In this document: piece by piece, positions 47,201 through 59,446 of the stretch
Position numbering within the stretch: position 1 is the stretch's first letter
Layout of the letters: each line of letters begins with the position of its first letter
NCBI RefSeq assembly: GCF_954871325.1
Contig: NC_088776.1
Span: forward strand, 53,028,569-53,092,568
Reading direction: 5' to 3'
Source of the DNA: Gordionus sp. m RMFG-2023
Taxonomy: Eukaryota > Nematomorpha > Gordioida > Chordodea > Parachordodidae
DNA: 64,000 bases
Translations under genes and position numbers: made by a program
Notes under the pieces: model-generated
The model's input: only the letters and a program-made list of their open reading frames with translations
What the model was told of the DNA's origin: nothing
Database searches by the model: none

Positions 47201-50200
47201 AGTCTTTTCTAATATTATGAACGATAGTTTAATTTAGTGTTTTAAAAAGGAAAGTATTATGTCATAGTATGCCCAAATTGAGGTTTCAAACGTTGCGTTG
47301 CAAATGCAGATAATGCATTTCAAATATTATCTTGCAAATTGGTCAAATTACCATTTGACATTAGAAATCTTTAAAAAACCTAATTTGCTTTTTCCAATAC
47401 TTTTCATTCATTCATTTTGCATGTTGGTCGATGACTCGTTCCATAAGAACCTATTTTTCACAAGAGCGCCAACAAAACCTTGTTATCCTGATAAGAATAA
47501 GGGCAATAAAAATCCATCCCTTGTTGTTTAATTATATGTTAATTAAATTTAATACCATATAAAATGTAAAAAAAAAATAACCTATCTTTTAAAATGGATA
47601 ATTTAGAATGATGTAATAAAAAAGCAGACGATAATATAATTTATAAAAACTAATATTTTTTTTATTACTTAAAATTTTGAATCGAGGATAATAATAAAAA
47701 GGCAACCTCCGTTACTTTTTTTATATACTAAAAGGGTACGGCAAAACGCTGGGCACTCTTATTAGTACATTTAATATACTCTACATGGATATGAATCTCG
47801 CGCATTAAATTATTTAAATTTCTTTTAAAATAAATATAATTAGCGCCCCATTCGATATATCATTTTTGGTGCTAATGGCGATGATAGTAGTTATAATCTT
47901 CTCTTGGAGCGAAAATTATGGAAATCCTAAAAGCGATATTTTTACTACCTTTAAAACAGGGTTCACATATATCAAAGAAGGTTTTAAAATCATGATACGC
48001 TTAATTTATAATTTTCTTAAAACGTATTGACGTACATTAATTAAAAAAATTTAATATTATAATTATCGATTACCAGAGGTCGATACCTAGATTAAAATGG
48101 CGATTCTGGTTCCTGTTCCTAAAAATTAAAAAAAAAGAGATTTTATTTCCAGTTCTTAGATTTGACCCCGTTCCTAGATTAGATTCTGTTCTATAATATT
48201 TATTTATTAATCTTTGGTACATGATCGAGGCTAGAGTCTTGCAAGCAAATTGGATTTTCTTCGGCCCGAGCCCTAAAATATTTTTTAGGTCTGAGCCCTA
48301 ATTTTTATCTTAGGCTCGAACCGCGCCCGGCCTTAAAATTTTAATTATAAAAATATAAATTCGCATTTTTTATATATAAAATGACGTTAAAATCACTTAC
48401 AAACTCCTCAATTTTGATAAATGTTTCAGAAGGTTCACACAAGATTTTCGATCAAATTTTGACAAAAAATTCATCTTACAAATAATTTATGGATCTTCAA
48501 AGATTTTTGCTCAAATTTTGGGCGAAAAATAATCATTAAATGCTCAATGTAAAATATTTTCTTGTTAGACCCTAATTTATTATACAATATATTTGTCACG
48601 ATACACAAGATCACAAGATATTTTGCCTGGGTATAACCCAGTCTCTTTTCGAAGGTTGCATGTATACCTTCGTGTTGGAATGGACCCCTTCCTTATCCCT
48701 CATCCGGAAATACGATAATCGTTTGAATCTGGATGACTATTTGGCGAGCAAAAATTATTCGAATAGCGATTACGTAACCATCAGATCAAACTTCATGGGT
48801 GAGGAATACGTTTTAGTAACGGATAATGATATTCCTCACGGATACATATTTGCTGGTTTTATGGTAAGTATCTTATTCATTTGATTGCCATAGTACACTA
48901 ATTATTATATATCAGTTTTTTTTTTAAATTACATTTTTTGGTTCGCTTTTTCTCTACCTTCCAATTTATTTTGTAATTCTTATCATTTCAAATATATTAA
49001 AACCTCGGCTGATTATTGGCCAACTCGAGGGATTTATTTTTGATCACACGACCTGTCAGATTTGATAAGTTATTAATAAAAAATGATTAAATTTTATTAA
49101 AAAAACCAAAATTTAATATATCTTAACACTAATCCATATCTCTCAAACCTCTAATTAACCCTAACCCATATCTCCCTCACCGTTAATCCTACATACTTGT
49201 TTAATTTTAAATATATTTCATCCAATTAAAATGTTTCCTCGAAGTTGCATATTCCTTGAAAATTTGTAGGTTCGTTTATTACTCCCCTTCTACTATTCAT
49301 TATAAATATAATTGTTTTTTTGTTGTTGAAATTCTTATAAAATTTGCATTTAATAAAAACAGATCGCTATAATGATAGGCTCTCTCCTATTCAAAGTACT
49401 GTCAACACGCTCAACCCCAGAATCATTTATGAGGTTTATAAAACATTTGAGGAAATATTGACTATTCTTAGAATAAGGTCGGGATAAAAGGAATTTGACA
49501 TTTATTTGAGATGATGAGTTATTATTATTTTTTTTTATAAGCAGAAAGATGTTAAAAAACATTAACACAACGAATATAGTTGGCCAAATATTTTTTAGTT
49601 TTAATTTTTACAAAATAAAAAAAAATAAATATGTTTGAACGATTTATTTTATATTATTAGGACGATATATAATTTTATAATTTATATAAAATTCTAAATA
49701 TTACTAATAATTGAATAAAAATTATATGAAATATAAACATTTATAACATTTAAAAATTAATTTTTTTTTGTGATTCACAAAGTTCACTTTTTTATAAAGA
49801 ATAAAAAAGGTTTTTTAAATAGTATTTAAAAACTTATTAAGGAATCATTATTATTTAATCTTTTTTAAATGAATTCTTTAGTTTTTCAAAAATTAGTTGT
49901 TATATAATTTTTGTAATTTTATTTTTAGACCAGATTGTAGTGTTGAATTCAAATATGCAACTAAATTATGAAGACCTGAACTTTCAAAAGTCTTCATTGG
50001 CAGACAGTCCATTATTAACTACTTTATTATTAATTGGTTCATATGTTCACTTTAAAATTTTTCTAATGATATTGAGGAAAGTGATTTGTGCCCGTGGAGG
50101 ACATATTGAAATTAAGAGTATGGATTGTGTTTTTGATATATTTTTATCATTATAAGTATAAATTTTATGTTTTATCTGATGTCTGCTTAAAGTACCTAAT

Positions 50201-53200
50201 TATTTTTTTTATTAAGAATAAGGTTTAATTATTTTGACAAATTATTCGTGCAGATTAAGAAAAAATAGAACTAAAAAATAATGGCCTAAAGATTTTATTA
50301 ATAAAGATACTGCATATTTGATTTATTTACTGCAAAAAAATCATTAACAATTATTTTGTTACTTGTTGCTGAGGTACTGCAGTGGATACATACCTATATA
50401 TTTTTTTTTATTGCGGACTATAAGTAAAATGTTTCTTTGACAAACATATGGTTTTCATATTGCAAAATAAAAATGAAATATTCACAAAAAAAACAAAATA
50501 TACAAAAAAATTATATTGCATAGTAAAGCAAGCTTATATATGATCGAAATAAAAAGATCGATGCACCAATCGGTCTAAGACCGATAGAATCGTTGACCTT
50601 CATTAGCGGGATTGTATGACAAAAAAGACATAGGAAATATGTATTAGTAATTAATTATAGTCAGCAGATTTTATCATAAGAATTTTTTATATCACCACAA
50701 AATATGGTTCGCATTTGGAAAATTTATCTTTCAGTTAGACAATGGTCCATTTCTTTCATCGAAATAAAGACCAACCAAAAAAATTACTATTTAGATAATA
50801 AAGATATCGAAAATCGAATTTAGAAAATTGATTTGTCGAAGAATCAGGCATCGTTTATGGTAACCTCGAAATACCACCATATCATTCAAACGATGCATAA
50901 TATACATAATTAATAATGTTAAATTATACAACTATTATATCGCTTATCGATGAACTAAGCATCTGTTGAGCGATATTGCTTTCGCGTTCAATGTAAACGA
51001 GGCATCACCCTATAAACAAAGCGATGATGATAAATAAAATAATTGGAAGTAAATTTCTAAAAAGAAAGATGTCAGACCTCAATTCAATCCATACTCTACT
51101 CGTCAGAATTCATACAGCTATAAGATATTATAAATAACTTAATTTTATATATTATGGTGAACTTTGTGAATATAGGCAAAATTGGGCCCTTAAAAATCAG
51201 TTATAACCTGTAATTTTTATGGAACATGTTTTTATGTCTTATAATTTTTATGCTCAATGATATAAATATTTTTTTTTGGAAAAACCTTCGAACCATATTT
51301 TATTTTGGAAATCTTTGTCTTGAAAAAAATAAAAAAATAAATTTTTGGCGAAGTTTATGAATTTGGGTAAATGTATAATATCAAAAATTAAGTTTTAGAA
51401 CCATTTTTAGTTGTTTCGTTTAATAATATATATCAGAGACCTACAGAGATACCTATAGTGCCCGGCCCGGATTTATAGAGAAAAAATTTTTCAACCCGGC
51501 CCAGGTATTTAAAAAAAAATTTTTTATAGACCCGGTTCAGGTTTTTAAAAAAATAAATTTTTAACGGGACGGGGGCAGGTCTCTTATACATATAATATTT
51601 TAGTTAATTTTATCATTTTATATTAATAGATACGTTCTGATGATCTCCTCTTCGACATTCCTAATTCCTATACTTTTCCCTGGAGTAATAAAAATGAAAC
51701 GATTTAATAAACAAAAAAAAAGTCATAATCTTTATGGTTATACATATTTTGAACGAATATCTAAACCAGTGGCGTCACTAGGGAACCACCAATGAGATCG
51801 GGCTTATGAGGGGAGAGATGGATCCTTGCACGAGCTGAAAAGTGGGCTTAGTATTATAGTGTTCTATATCCATTTTTTTAAAATTATTTAGGAGAACATT
51901 AGAAAAATGGATTTCTTGTATTTTTAAATATGAAATCACGTGATAACTATGCAAGTAAATGATTATTCTCAATTATTTATAGATTAACATTTTTATTGTG
52001 GATATATCTATATAAGAATATAGTACTGAAGAATTAATTTATCAAAAAAAAACATTTTGCAAAAAAAGTGGATATAGAACATTTTAATACTCAGCCCACG
52101 ATATATTGGTTCGTATTTTTTTTTAGAGTTTGAGTCGCCATTGAGCCCTGACAAACTGAAGTCTAATGACGACGCCCCTGTTTTAAACCTAACTACTATA
52201 GGTAGTTCTTACTATTTAGAAAGTTAGTTCAGGATGATTTAAACTAAATAAATACCATATAAATTAATACGCAATTTAATTTCGTAAAATATTTTAGTAA
52301 TAACGATTTTATTTGTAAATATCATGATATAATTAAAATGTATAAGATATTTAAGACCTGAAAGAGGCTGATTTCTTTTACCGCCCTGACCTGATAATCA
52401 AAATATAATAAAAAATTATTTTAAAATGTATTTATTTTTCAGTATGTTCTAAGATATAATCAAAAATAATCGAGATTGTAAAATAACATACATACAAGCC
52501 ATGATTTGTTGATATTCACAGATTAAATTTAAAATTGTAAAAAAATTCCCCCCCCCCCCTTCCCGTAGCAATTTTTTATTTTCTACCACCTTTTAAACCT
52601 TAAATACTGATGGATATGAGAAAATTTTATTAACCAAAAAAATTTCTTTCTAAATTATCTCTACTTATAACTATAATTAGAAATTTCTAATGTGTACGAA
52701 GTGTTTAGACTATAATATAATTTTTCGGAGACTTCTTGTACTACAGGAATAGCCTCCACAACAAGATGGACATAAAGCTGTTAGAGCATTTTTTGGATCT
52801 AGAAAAGCCTATTTTGTTAGGCCCTTGGAGAATGGCCAGAATCACCTAAAACTGATACATTATTATTAATTATGACTGCCGATTTTTTTCATCGGAATAT
52901 ATTAATAAATTTTTCAAAAAAAATGGAATTGGCTGAAGTTATGAGAATCGCGAATATTTATATTACAACTTAGAAAACCAAAAGATCGACCTGGAATTTT
53001 TCGAGATTTATGAGATTTGTTTTAACTTTTATTTGATATTTAATATAGTTAGAAATGTTTTAAAAAAATGGAAAAAAAACATTTAAAAAGAAAACTGTTT
53101 TTTTAAATATAAAAAGCGGAGAAATATCATTTTAACGAAATTTTTGAAACACTCAGAAATTAAAAGTAAATTTTAATAAACTCAATTTAACATAATGAGC

Positions 53201-54996
53201 GAGTTATAAAATAAAAGAAACTTCTTGAAATTGAGAATGGGCTTTTTTTGCTAATTTTGATATTGTAGGAGAGAGTGAAACTTAGAAAGGGAGGAGTAAG
53301 GGGGTAAAACTTTAGAGGGTAGGGGAATAAAAACTTGGTTTTAGAAAGAATAAAAATTTTAGTTAGTATATTACAAACAAAACTTTGGGAGTATTTAATT
53401 AACCAGTTTTCTTTATTACACGAAAAAATAAAGCTATTTCTTCAAAATAAATTTTTACGCTTAAAAATTTTAACTTTTTCTCCTCATGGCCTAAGGAAAT
53501 TTGACAATTTTATTTCAAACTACTCTTAAAATAATGACAGGTATATCTAACCACCCTAAACATTTCATCTTGCCAAATACCTAATTGTTATTCTTTTTAT
53601 TTTTAATAGAGTAAAGAAAATCAACCATCAATTTCACTCCCAAAGGTTTTGTGATAATTGTCTTTCACTAGCCAGAATTTTTATTCAGTTTAAAACTAAG
53701 TTGTTAATTTTAAAAAATATTTTTCTTGTGAAGTAAAGAAAGTTGACATATCAATTTTGAACAATACACCCAAAAAGTTTTAAAATACTGATAAAACATT
53801 TTATCCCTTTTAAAACTGAATTGAAATAATAAAATTTTTTAAGTACATTTGGGAAAAAATATTTACCAATATTACCCTTTATAATAAAATATTTGTTCAT
53901 TAAAACAATAAAATTAAATTATCCATGTTAAATTCATAGGGAACTAATGAAACATCAGTTAAGACACTTATGGTCGCATATTATCTCATAAAATAAAGTC
54001 TTTATATATTACACTGTATTATTTATGATAAATTTAAATATCCTTTTTTTTTCTTCAAACTTTGTACAATTTTCAAAAACTTAAAACACTAATTTGGTTA
54101 AAATTTCATAAGTATTTGTTTAAATTTTATAGTTTTTCCCAAAAATAATTATTTTAACCAAATTTTATATTCAACTAAAAAATGTGAAAATTCATACATT
54201 TGAATTATTTGTTTGAAAAAAATATTGATTCAGAAACGCACCCTTATATTCGTTTCCTATTTAATTTTCGAAGTATGCGTCGGGATATTTTGGCCCTCTA
54301 TAGCAATGTTACGTGGCAAATACATTCCCGAGGAAAGTAAAAAAAAAATTATCTAGATAAAATGATGCTAATGAGTCAAATATAATTTTTTGTTGTTTGT
54401 AATTTATAAAATTAAATACAAATTTTTTTAAATTTTATCCATTCAGCTCGCTCAACTATAATGAATATTTTCAGGGTTCCTTTGAATTTAATTGTGATAA
54501 TCATCTTGCTTCAGGTAAACACAATATTTATGCATAGATTTTTCTCCAAAAAGGAATATTATTTATAAATAAAATACAATCTAAGTTAATTATATCGCTT
54601 AAAAAGTTATACTTAATTTAATGTTTAATCGTTACCTTTTTAAAAGTTAATACTTTTAACTTAAACTCTTGCATATTTATTGATGACCTTCACTATGAAA
54701 GAACGCTGATTTAGTTATAATAGGTATATATCTTTTCTTATGAGATAATATTAAGTCATAGGGATTGGCTGATTTATTTTAAGGAATATCAATTTTTTGA
54801 ATATATTTTAAAAAAAGTGATATTTTACGAGACAATTATTTATAAAATATAAATACAGAACTTGGAAATGAAGACGATATTTCAAATTTGCGTGATATTT
54901 TTATTACTATCCAGTTACTTTCAACATTCTCTTCTCAAGTTAATAATTTATATGCAATGTAACATTGTAAGAAGATTAATCTGGGAAATATGTTAA
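38264..54996 (+). CDS. MFSD5: MFSD5-type major facilitator (molybdate-anion transporter family)
   Basis: This predicted 12-helix membrane protein belongs to the family that includes the MOT2/MFSD5 molybdate transporters. Twelve exons (38264-38411, 38453-38597, 41450-41510, 46571-46678, 46991-47109, 47844-47980, 48610-48863, 49363-49433, 51630-51684, 54234-54336, 54447-54514, 54859-54996) join in frame to 468 codons plus stop; the human protein has about 450. Family motifs in order are GDWLQGPYVYVLYQSYG (51-67), GALADKYGRR (92-101), IGRLFGGIATSILYSALESW (128-147), FSWSENYG (213-220), LGITQSLFEGCMYTFVLEWT (246-265), FEVCVGIFWPSIAMLRGKYI (378-397) and MNIFRVPLN (406-414). The loop at 266-312 is long and hydrophilic. 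All introns are GT-AG and range from 41 nt (first) to 5.1 kb (third). No disabling change is seen. The exact substrate is inferred from the family only. Confidence 0.95.
39080..40190. repeat. Diverged tandem array of about 130-bp units with a mirrored left part
   Basis: AGAGCTAAACATGATTxTATATTTAT followed by TTTGGTCAAAAAAATG-type words recurs at about 39,484, 39,624, 39,742, 39,880 and 40,010, spacing about 118-140 bp. Left of about 39,400 the same words appear reverse-complemented (CATGTTTAGCT at 39,212 and a variant at 39,375). It is therefore an inverted-plus-tandem array, old and diverged, in MFSD5 intron 2. Confidence 0.6.
40347..40560. mobile_element. MITE of the TAGTGTTGTTAA family, near complete
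   Basis: 214 bp with 7-of-8 matching flanks ACTGCACA (40,339-40,346) and ACTACACA (40,561-40,568). The ends are inverted: GTTTTGAGCCGATTTTTAAA on the left, and the complement, ending GAGCCGTTTAACAACACT, on the right. It lies in MFSD5 intron 2. Confidence 0.85.
42116..42418. repeat. Two direct copies of a 110-bp unit
   Basis: 42,116-42,225 and 42,307-42,418 both begin AGGAAACxAAAACTATAAAAT, continue GAGCTAC and later TGCATCCAAG or TGTATCCAAG, and end in TTTTTTAATxT. They are separated by about 80 bp, in MFSD5 intron 3. Confidence 0.7.
44153..45130 (-). mobile_element. hAT transposase remnant in MFSD5 intron 3
   Basis: On the minus strand, about 45,120-44,970 reads LPKYMQELDISGG and DVETRWNSKFLM, the hAT core segment. 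44,413-44,153 gives the dimerisation end (YPHLSLIAKDFLAQQTTS, VTSERIFSKG, LDYWELDLLE, stop). The sequence between is degraded. The 5' part may extend to about 46,000, where an ATTCG-rich patch (46,075-46,170) resembles the end region of the hAT near 35,345. It lies opposite to the MFSD5 gene. Confidence 0.8.
46075..46170. other. ATTCG-rich patch
   Basis: CGATTTATTCGTATTCGAAA and TATTCTTCGAATAATAG words cluster here, as at 35,345-35,500. This may be the subterminal region of the hAT remnant to its left. Confidence 0.4.
48225..48345. mobile_element. CCCGG-patterned MITE fragment
   Basis: It contains GGCTAGAGTCTTGCAAGCAA, then CGGCCCGAGCCCTAAAAT and CGAACCGCGCCCGGCC. The pattern matches the interior of the 32,629-32,974 family. 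Its ends are not defined. It lies in MFSD5 intron 6. Confidence 0.5.
49434..51433. other. MFSD5 intron 8, no recognised element
   Basis: A 71-codon open frame at 49,940-50,155 (NYEDLNFQKSSLADSPLL, IFLMILRKVICARGGHIEIK) may be transposon-derived, but I cannot assign it. The rest is A+T-rich. The MITE at 51,434 follows. Confidence 0.35.
51434..51585. mobile_element. Short CCCGG-patterned MITE with target duplication
   Basis: 152 bp with ends CAGAGACCTACAGAG and the complement of AAGAGACCTGCC, flanked by ATATATAT (51,426-51,433) and ATACATAT (51,586-51,593), matching at 7 of 8 positions. It is a deleted relative of the element at 32,629-32,974 and lies 45 bp before MFSD5 exon 9. Confidence 0.85.
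51767..52180. mobile_element. hAT-type MITE with CAGTGGCGTC ends
   Basis: 414 bp with ends CAGTGGCGTCACTAG and the complement of CAGGGGCGTCGTCATTAG. Flanks ATCTAAAC and TTTTAAAC match at 6 of 8 positions. It inserted about 80 bp after MFSD5 exon 9, in intron 9. The end sequence recalls the TTF-finger hAT at 14,918 (CAGTGACGTAGG), its possible source of transposase. Confidence 0.8.
52189..54233. other. Remainder of MFSD5 intron 9
   Basis: This is A+T-rich intron sequence with a poly-C run near 52,550 and G-rich patches near 53,275-53,325. No element with defined ends and no extra exon were found. Confidence 0.4.
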
Positions 54997-56748
54997 AAAT
55001 ACTCAGATCTTTAATTTCAAAAGAGTTTTTTAAAAATATAAATTAAAAAATTTAAAAAAAATATAGATAAAACTGAAAAAGCTTTTCGTTTTGATATTTT
55101 AAATATTTTTTGAAACCAAAAATAATACGTATAGTCCTTTTTTGTTATTGAATTGAAATTTCTAATTATATTGACTTAGTTTATGTTAAGGCTAGGACAT
55201 TTAGTCATTAAATTAAAAAGTAAGCTCAGTAGGATTACATACATAACCCTCTTGAGACTAATAATTACTTGTTTAATATTTCGATTTTAGAATATGGATT
55301 TAAGAAATTTAATCAGAATTTATATTGTAATAAATTTAAAGAACACATATTTCTTGGGGGTGAGCTATACATTTTTTGGCCTGAGGTAACCCAGCATTAA
55401 GTTCGCTTTTTATTAACTTAAAACACTTTTAATGAGAATTGAATCACCTTTAGCTATAATAATAGACTAATTCGTCTCACTTATTTTTTTATAATTAATA
55501 ATATTTATCTTTTTGAAAAATAAAATAAGATTAATCTTAACCAGCTCCGATAACAATAAAAACTTTGCTTCAGGCACACCAAATCCTGTTTTAGACTCTG
55601 ACAATACAAACTCTAAGCTAATTAATGCGTAGAAACCCAAATAAATTCGATATCCATATATAAACAAAAAATATGATTTAGAGTTACTGATTTGAATTTA
55701 TCCTTTATTTTAACTAAAAATTCTATAAAACTTCTAAATAATTATTCAAATACTATAATTTAGAAGATTAACTATTTCGTTAAATATACCGAGTATTAAT
55801 TATTCCAAATAACCCCGGTTTATACTCATAGTAAGTAAGTACTTTAGGGAATATTAGATATCCTTTTATAATATAAATACTATATTTTTATTATACGAAA
55901 TAATTTGTATTAATATTATAAATAATTATTCTATTAATATTTTTAAAATAAATCTAGTTATTTTTAAGATCTTGAATTTTTATAATAGCATTTTAATCCA
56001 ATTTTAGGTTCTAAATTATTATCAAATTTAATAAGAACTTTTTTTAAAGAACTTAAATTTTTTATTGTATATAACTTGAAGGACCATAATTTTGATTCCA
56101 ATGTTGTATAAGAATTAGGAATGAGATATTTGTTTTTTTCTTTTACATAATACAAATCATACACCTTATATTTTGCGTCACAACGAATTTATATATATGT
56201 TTTAATCTGTATTTTAACTCTTTATATAGGTAAATTTATTTACAATGGGTAATAGAATTATATTTAATTATTTTAATATAATGAGAAGGTTAATATATTT
56301 TTGCACAAAAGTTGTACACACAAATTTATCATATTTATATTTATTAGCTAATGTAAGATGACATTATATGTATATCTAATTCATTCTTTATGAAAATAAA
56401 TTTAAATTAAAAAGTTCTGTTGATTTGGAGATATGCAAATATATTTAATTTAATTAGGAATATAAAACTCACTAATTTTTTGTTATTAAATTTATATTGG
56501 TTGATTGATATTTATCATATTAGATAAAATATTATCTATTTTTTTTAGAATCTCTTGGTCTAACATAATTCTCGAACATTAAATGTCTTACAAAACAAAT
56601 GACAGTTTTCCAAAAATTAATCTTTCTTATGGAGGGGAGGGGGATTTATATCTGAGAATTATAATTAAACATATAAACATTTTGATTGTATAATACTATA
56701 TTGTTTAAGAGATATAGAGTAAATTTTTTTTTAATTATTATATTGTAT
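54997..56748. other. 3' flank of MFSD5
   Basis: No gene can be named. The stretch 55,465-55,670 is open on both strands for 30-66 codons and is a little richer in G+C, but shows no known motif. Confidence 0.3.
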
Positions 56749-56995
56749 TAGTGTTTTTAAGCGGATCGATTTAGTTGATTTTAAAAGTGCTAACTTAGGA
56801 TTTTACGCAAAAGTAAATTATCCAAGCTATGAAATTTTGCCTAGATGGCAGTAAGTTAGACATCTACAGCCAAATTTTGAGGTTTAGGTAATAATGTTTT
56901 GGTGAAAATCTTTATTTAGTCGTTTTTGAAAATCGGTTATAATCTTGATTAGCCGTTCTTTATAATCGGCTAAGCCGCACCGTTTAACAAAACTA
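56749..56995. mobile_element. MITE of the TAGTGTTGTTAA family, diverged copy
   Basis: It starts TAGTGTTTTTAAGCGG and ends AAGCCGCACCGTTTAACAAAACTA, with TTGCCTAGATGGCAGTAAG and GAGGTTTAGGTAATAATGTT inside. No target duplication survives, so it is an older copy than that at 40,347-40,560. Confidence 0.7.
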
Positions 56996-59395
56996 CTTGG
57001 AATCAATAAAATTGAACTAATACAGAGATGTACTATTTTATATTAATTAGTAATATAAAAGGTTTAGTAGTTATATAGATTAAGAAGACCACATCTTATA
57101 CTCCATATTTTGATATAGAAATAGGCTTTATTTCTTTCCTTTCTAATAAAATGGAAAAATTTATATACAGAAAATGTGGCTGCGTATGCAAATTAATTAT
57201 GGCTTCCATTTCCTGCCCTTTATTAATTTTTAAAATATTTTAACAAAGATTATTGAATTATTTAATATTAATAAAGTCACGTTATTTATCCACTACAAGT
57301 GAGCAATAAATGATTTACCCTAAACACGTTCAATTTATAATAAAATATCACGTGCCTAGGCATGTTCCGGTATGTTAACTTGCTGCACTTGTTCCTTAAC
57401 CAAAACTTTTAAAATTAATTTATAATATCATTAAAGACCTAAATTTGGCATTGAAATAATTTTAATCTATTAGAGTTTTTTGCCATCTTTTTGTCCATTC
57501 CTCTGAAGGTTTGTCAGTCAGATTTTCATCTATCAGGTCAAAAATATACTTTATCTTATTGCGGCGAAGTATGCAATTCCTATCTTATGCATAACCTTGG
57601 TTATTATTCTCTAGTGATGATAATCTCATCCCTCATTTTCCCTTCACGGAATAGGCGGTGGTCGAGTCTGTGTAAATCCTAAGCATGACTAAGTCATGTG
57701 CTTTTCATATTATTACTTATCATCATTATGGTAATACATTTTTTTACATATATGTAAGATATAATCTGATAGTATTTATAGGAATACTAAAGCTTTCTCT
57801 ATTGTAAAAGATACCGTCTCTCCTTGTATCATATCTTCTAAGTGGGTTTCTAAAACAACGGCATATACATCTCTTACAATCTTAATGTATATATTGCCAT
57901 TTTAAGTTTAAAAATTTATTTCCCTTTTACAAATGCTTGTTATATTTCAAGAAAATATTACATAGTATAGCTATTCTAGTGCTGTTCATCGTAGCAAATT
58001 AAGGGAGTAGAGGTTTATGGGTAGTGACATTTTCTTATTGTGTAGACGTAATAATTAATAGACTTTAAATTTGGACTGTATATAATTTGCCGATGTCGGT
58101 TCTTATAACGGTATGCATTTCTATAATTTAAATTTTAATCTGTTCCGACTCTGCGAATGAAACTTACTGCATGTATTTATAATTAGCAATGAATGGAATC
58201 GTTATCTTATCACTTATAATTTAAGACATCTAAAAAAATTTTTTATATAAGGCGGGATAAAAAAAGAAGTTTTACTTAAACTATCAAATTATTCTAAATA
58301 TTTGTAATGATTAAATTATACATAGAACATCAGTATATTTAACATGTTTCTTGTTAAACTTTTATTATTTTTTTAAACTTTATTTAATTTTTATAATTTT
58401 CAATTTAAAAAATATTTTTAAAAAAATTTGATTTTCAAATCTATTATTTGACGAATCGAATAATAGTCGGTTCATTTCAGTTATGTTGTATTATATCATT
58501 AACCTCCATCCCCTCATTCACAGAATAAAATAACTTTTGGGTATTAAAGAAGTAGAGGTCATAATAAAGTAAATTTTTTACTGCTCTAGCTAACTGATTT
58601 TCTGAAGTGAGAGATAGATTTTAGTCCGATATAGTTATGTATTTGAACAACTACTCAGGTAATGATTAAATATAAAATTTGGGTTAATTGAGTTAAAAAA
58701 ATTATTGAAATTGGGGTTTAGAAGGAATAAGCATTACATTTAAGTAATAAGGAACCCCTGTGTAACACTTGTTTGGAAGGTGTTGCGATAGACAAATATC
58801 TTATTCCCGCTGTAGAAATTAACTTAGGCTGAAATATTCTGAAGGTTATACAAATCGTTCAGTTTTCCATTCGTAGCATCTTTGCGAGATAAAAATTTGG
58901 AGTAAAATTTCAAAATTTACCTTCTACCCGTAAATATATGTAGGCGATTATACCCCTTCCTTTTCATAAGTCGATACCTTATATTGCTTTTATTGCGAAA
59001 AGTTTTCTCAAGTTTGGGAAAAGGGTGGATAATTACCATGGCGTAATCGGAATATATAAAATTATCATTAATTGAGTCATCTGTCTTAGGTTCGAATGGG
59101 GGAAAGGGGGTTGATATAATGACTTTATCAGAATACCAGGCAATTAGGACTGAATTTTTTTTATATGTTTAAAACTTAATTAAACTTTAATTGTAAAAAA
59201 AAGCTTGTAATTTTAATTTTTATATAGAAAATCTTATTTTTTTTAGTTCCCATAAAGTTTTTTATTATATAGATGACTAAATAATATTTAATATATTTTT
59301 ATTTTGTGAATGATAGTATATAAATCTATATTTTTTTAAGGTAAAATGTGTTTCTTCTTATTTCATAATATTTATAGAAATATTCATTATCACAG
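56996..59395. other. Intergenic stretch without a supported gene
   Basis: 57,480-57,700 and 58,740-59,120 are richer in G+C than their surroundings. The first holds a 63-codon frame (57,491-57,682, LSGQKYTLSYCGEVCNSYL) that I do not recognise. At 59,120 an ATG opens MTLSEYQAIRTEF and soon stops. No element ends were found. Confidence 0.3.
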
Positions 59396-59446
59396 TTAAA
59401 TCAAGTTTTTTTCACCCCCGTGGAACGTAAAGAAGATTTAAGACGT
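59396..59446 (+). CDS. Candidate internal exon, unassigned
   Basis: A 51-nt stretch between an acceptor-like CACAG and a near-consensus GTAAGT donor reads LNQVFFTPVERKEDLRR, phase 0 at both sides. The charged, non-repetitive composition is unusual for this window. No partner exon was found, so it may be chance. Confidence 0.25.

Noticed and set aside
55530-55615. Plus-strand frame (SDNNKNFASGTPNPVLDSD) as an alternative last exon of MFSD5
   Set aside because: No donor in exon 12 gives the needed phase. The stop at 54,996 already completes a protein of family length.
57480-57720. G+C-richer block tested as a small nuclear RNA or tRNA gene
   Set aside because: No snRNA core motif, Sm site in context, or cloverleaf could be recognised.
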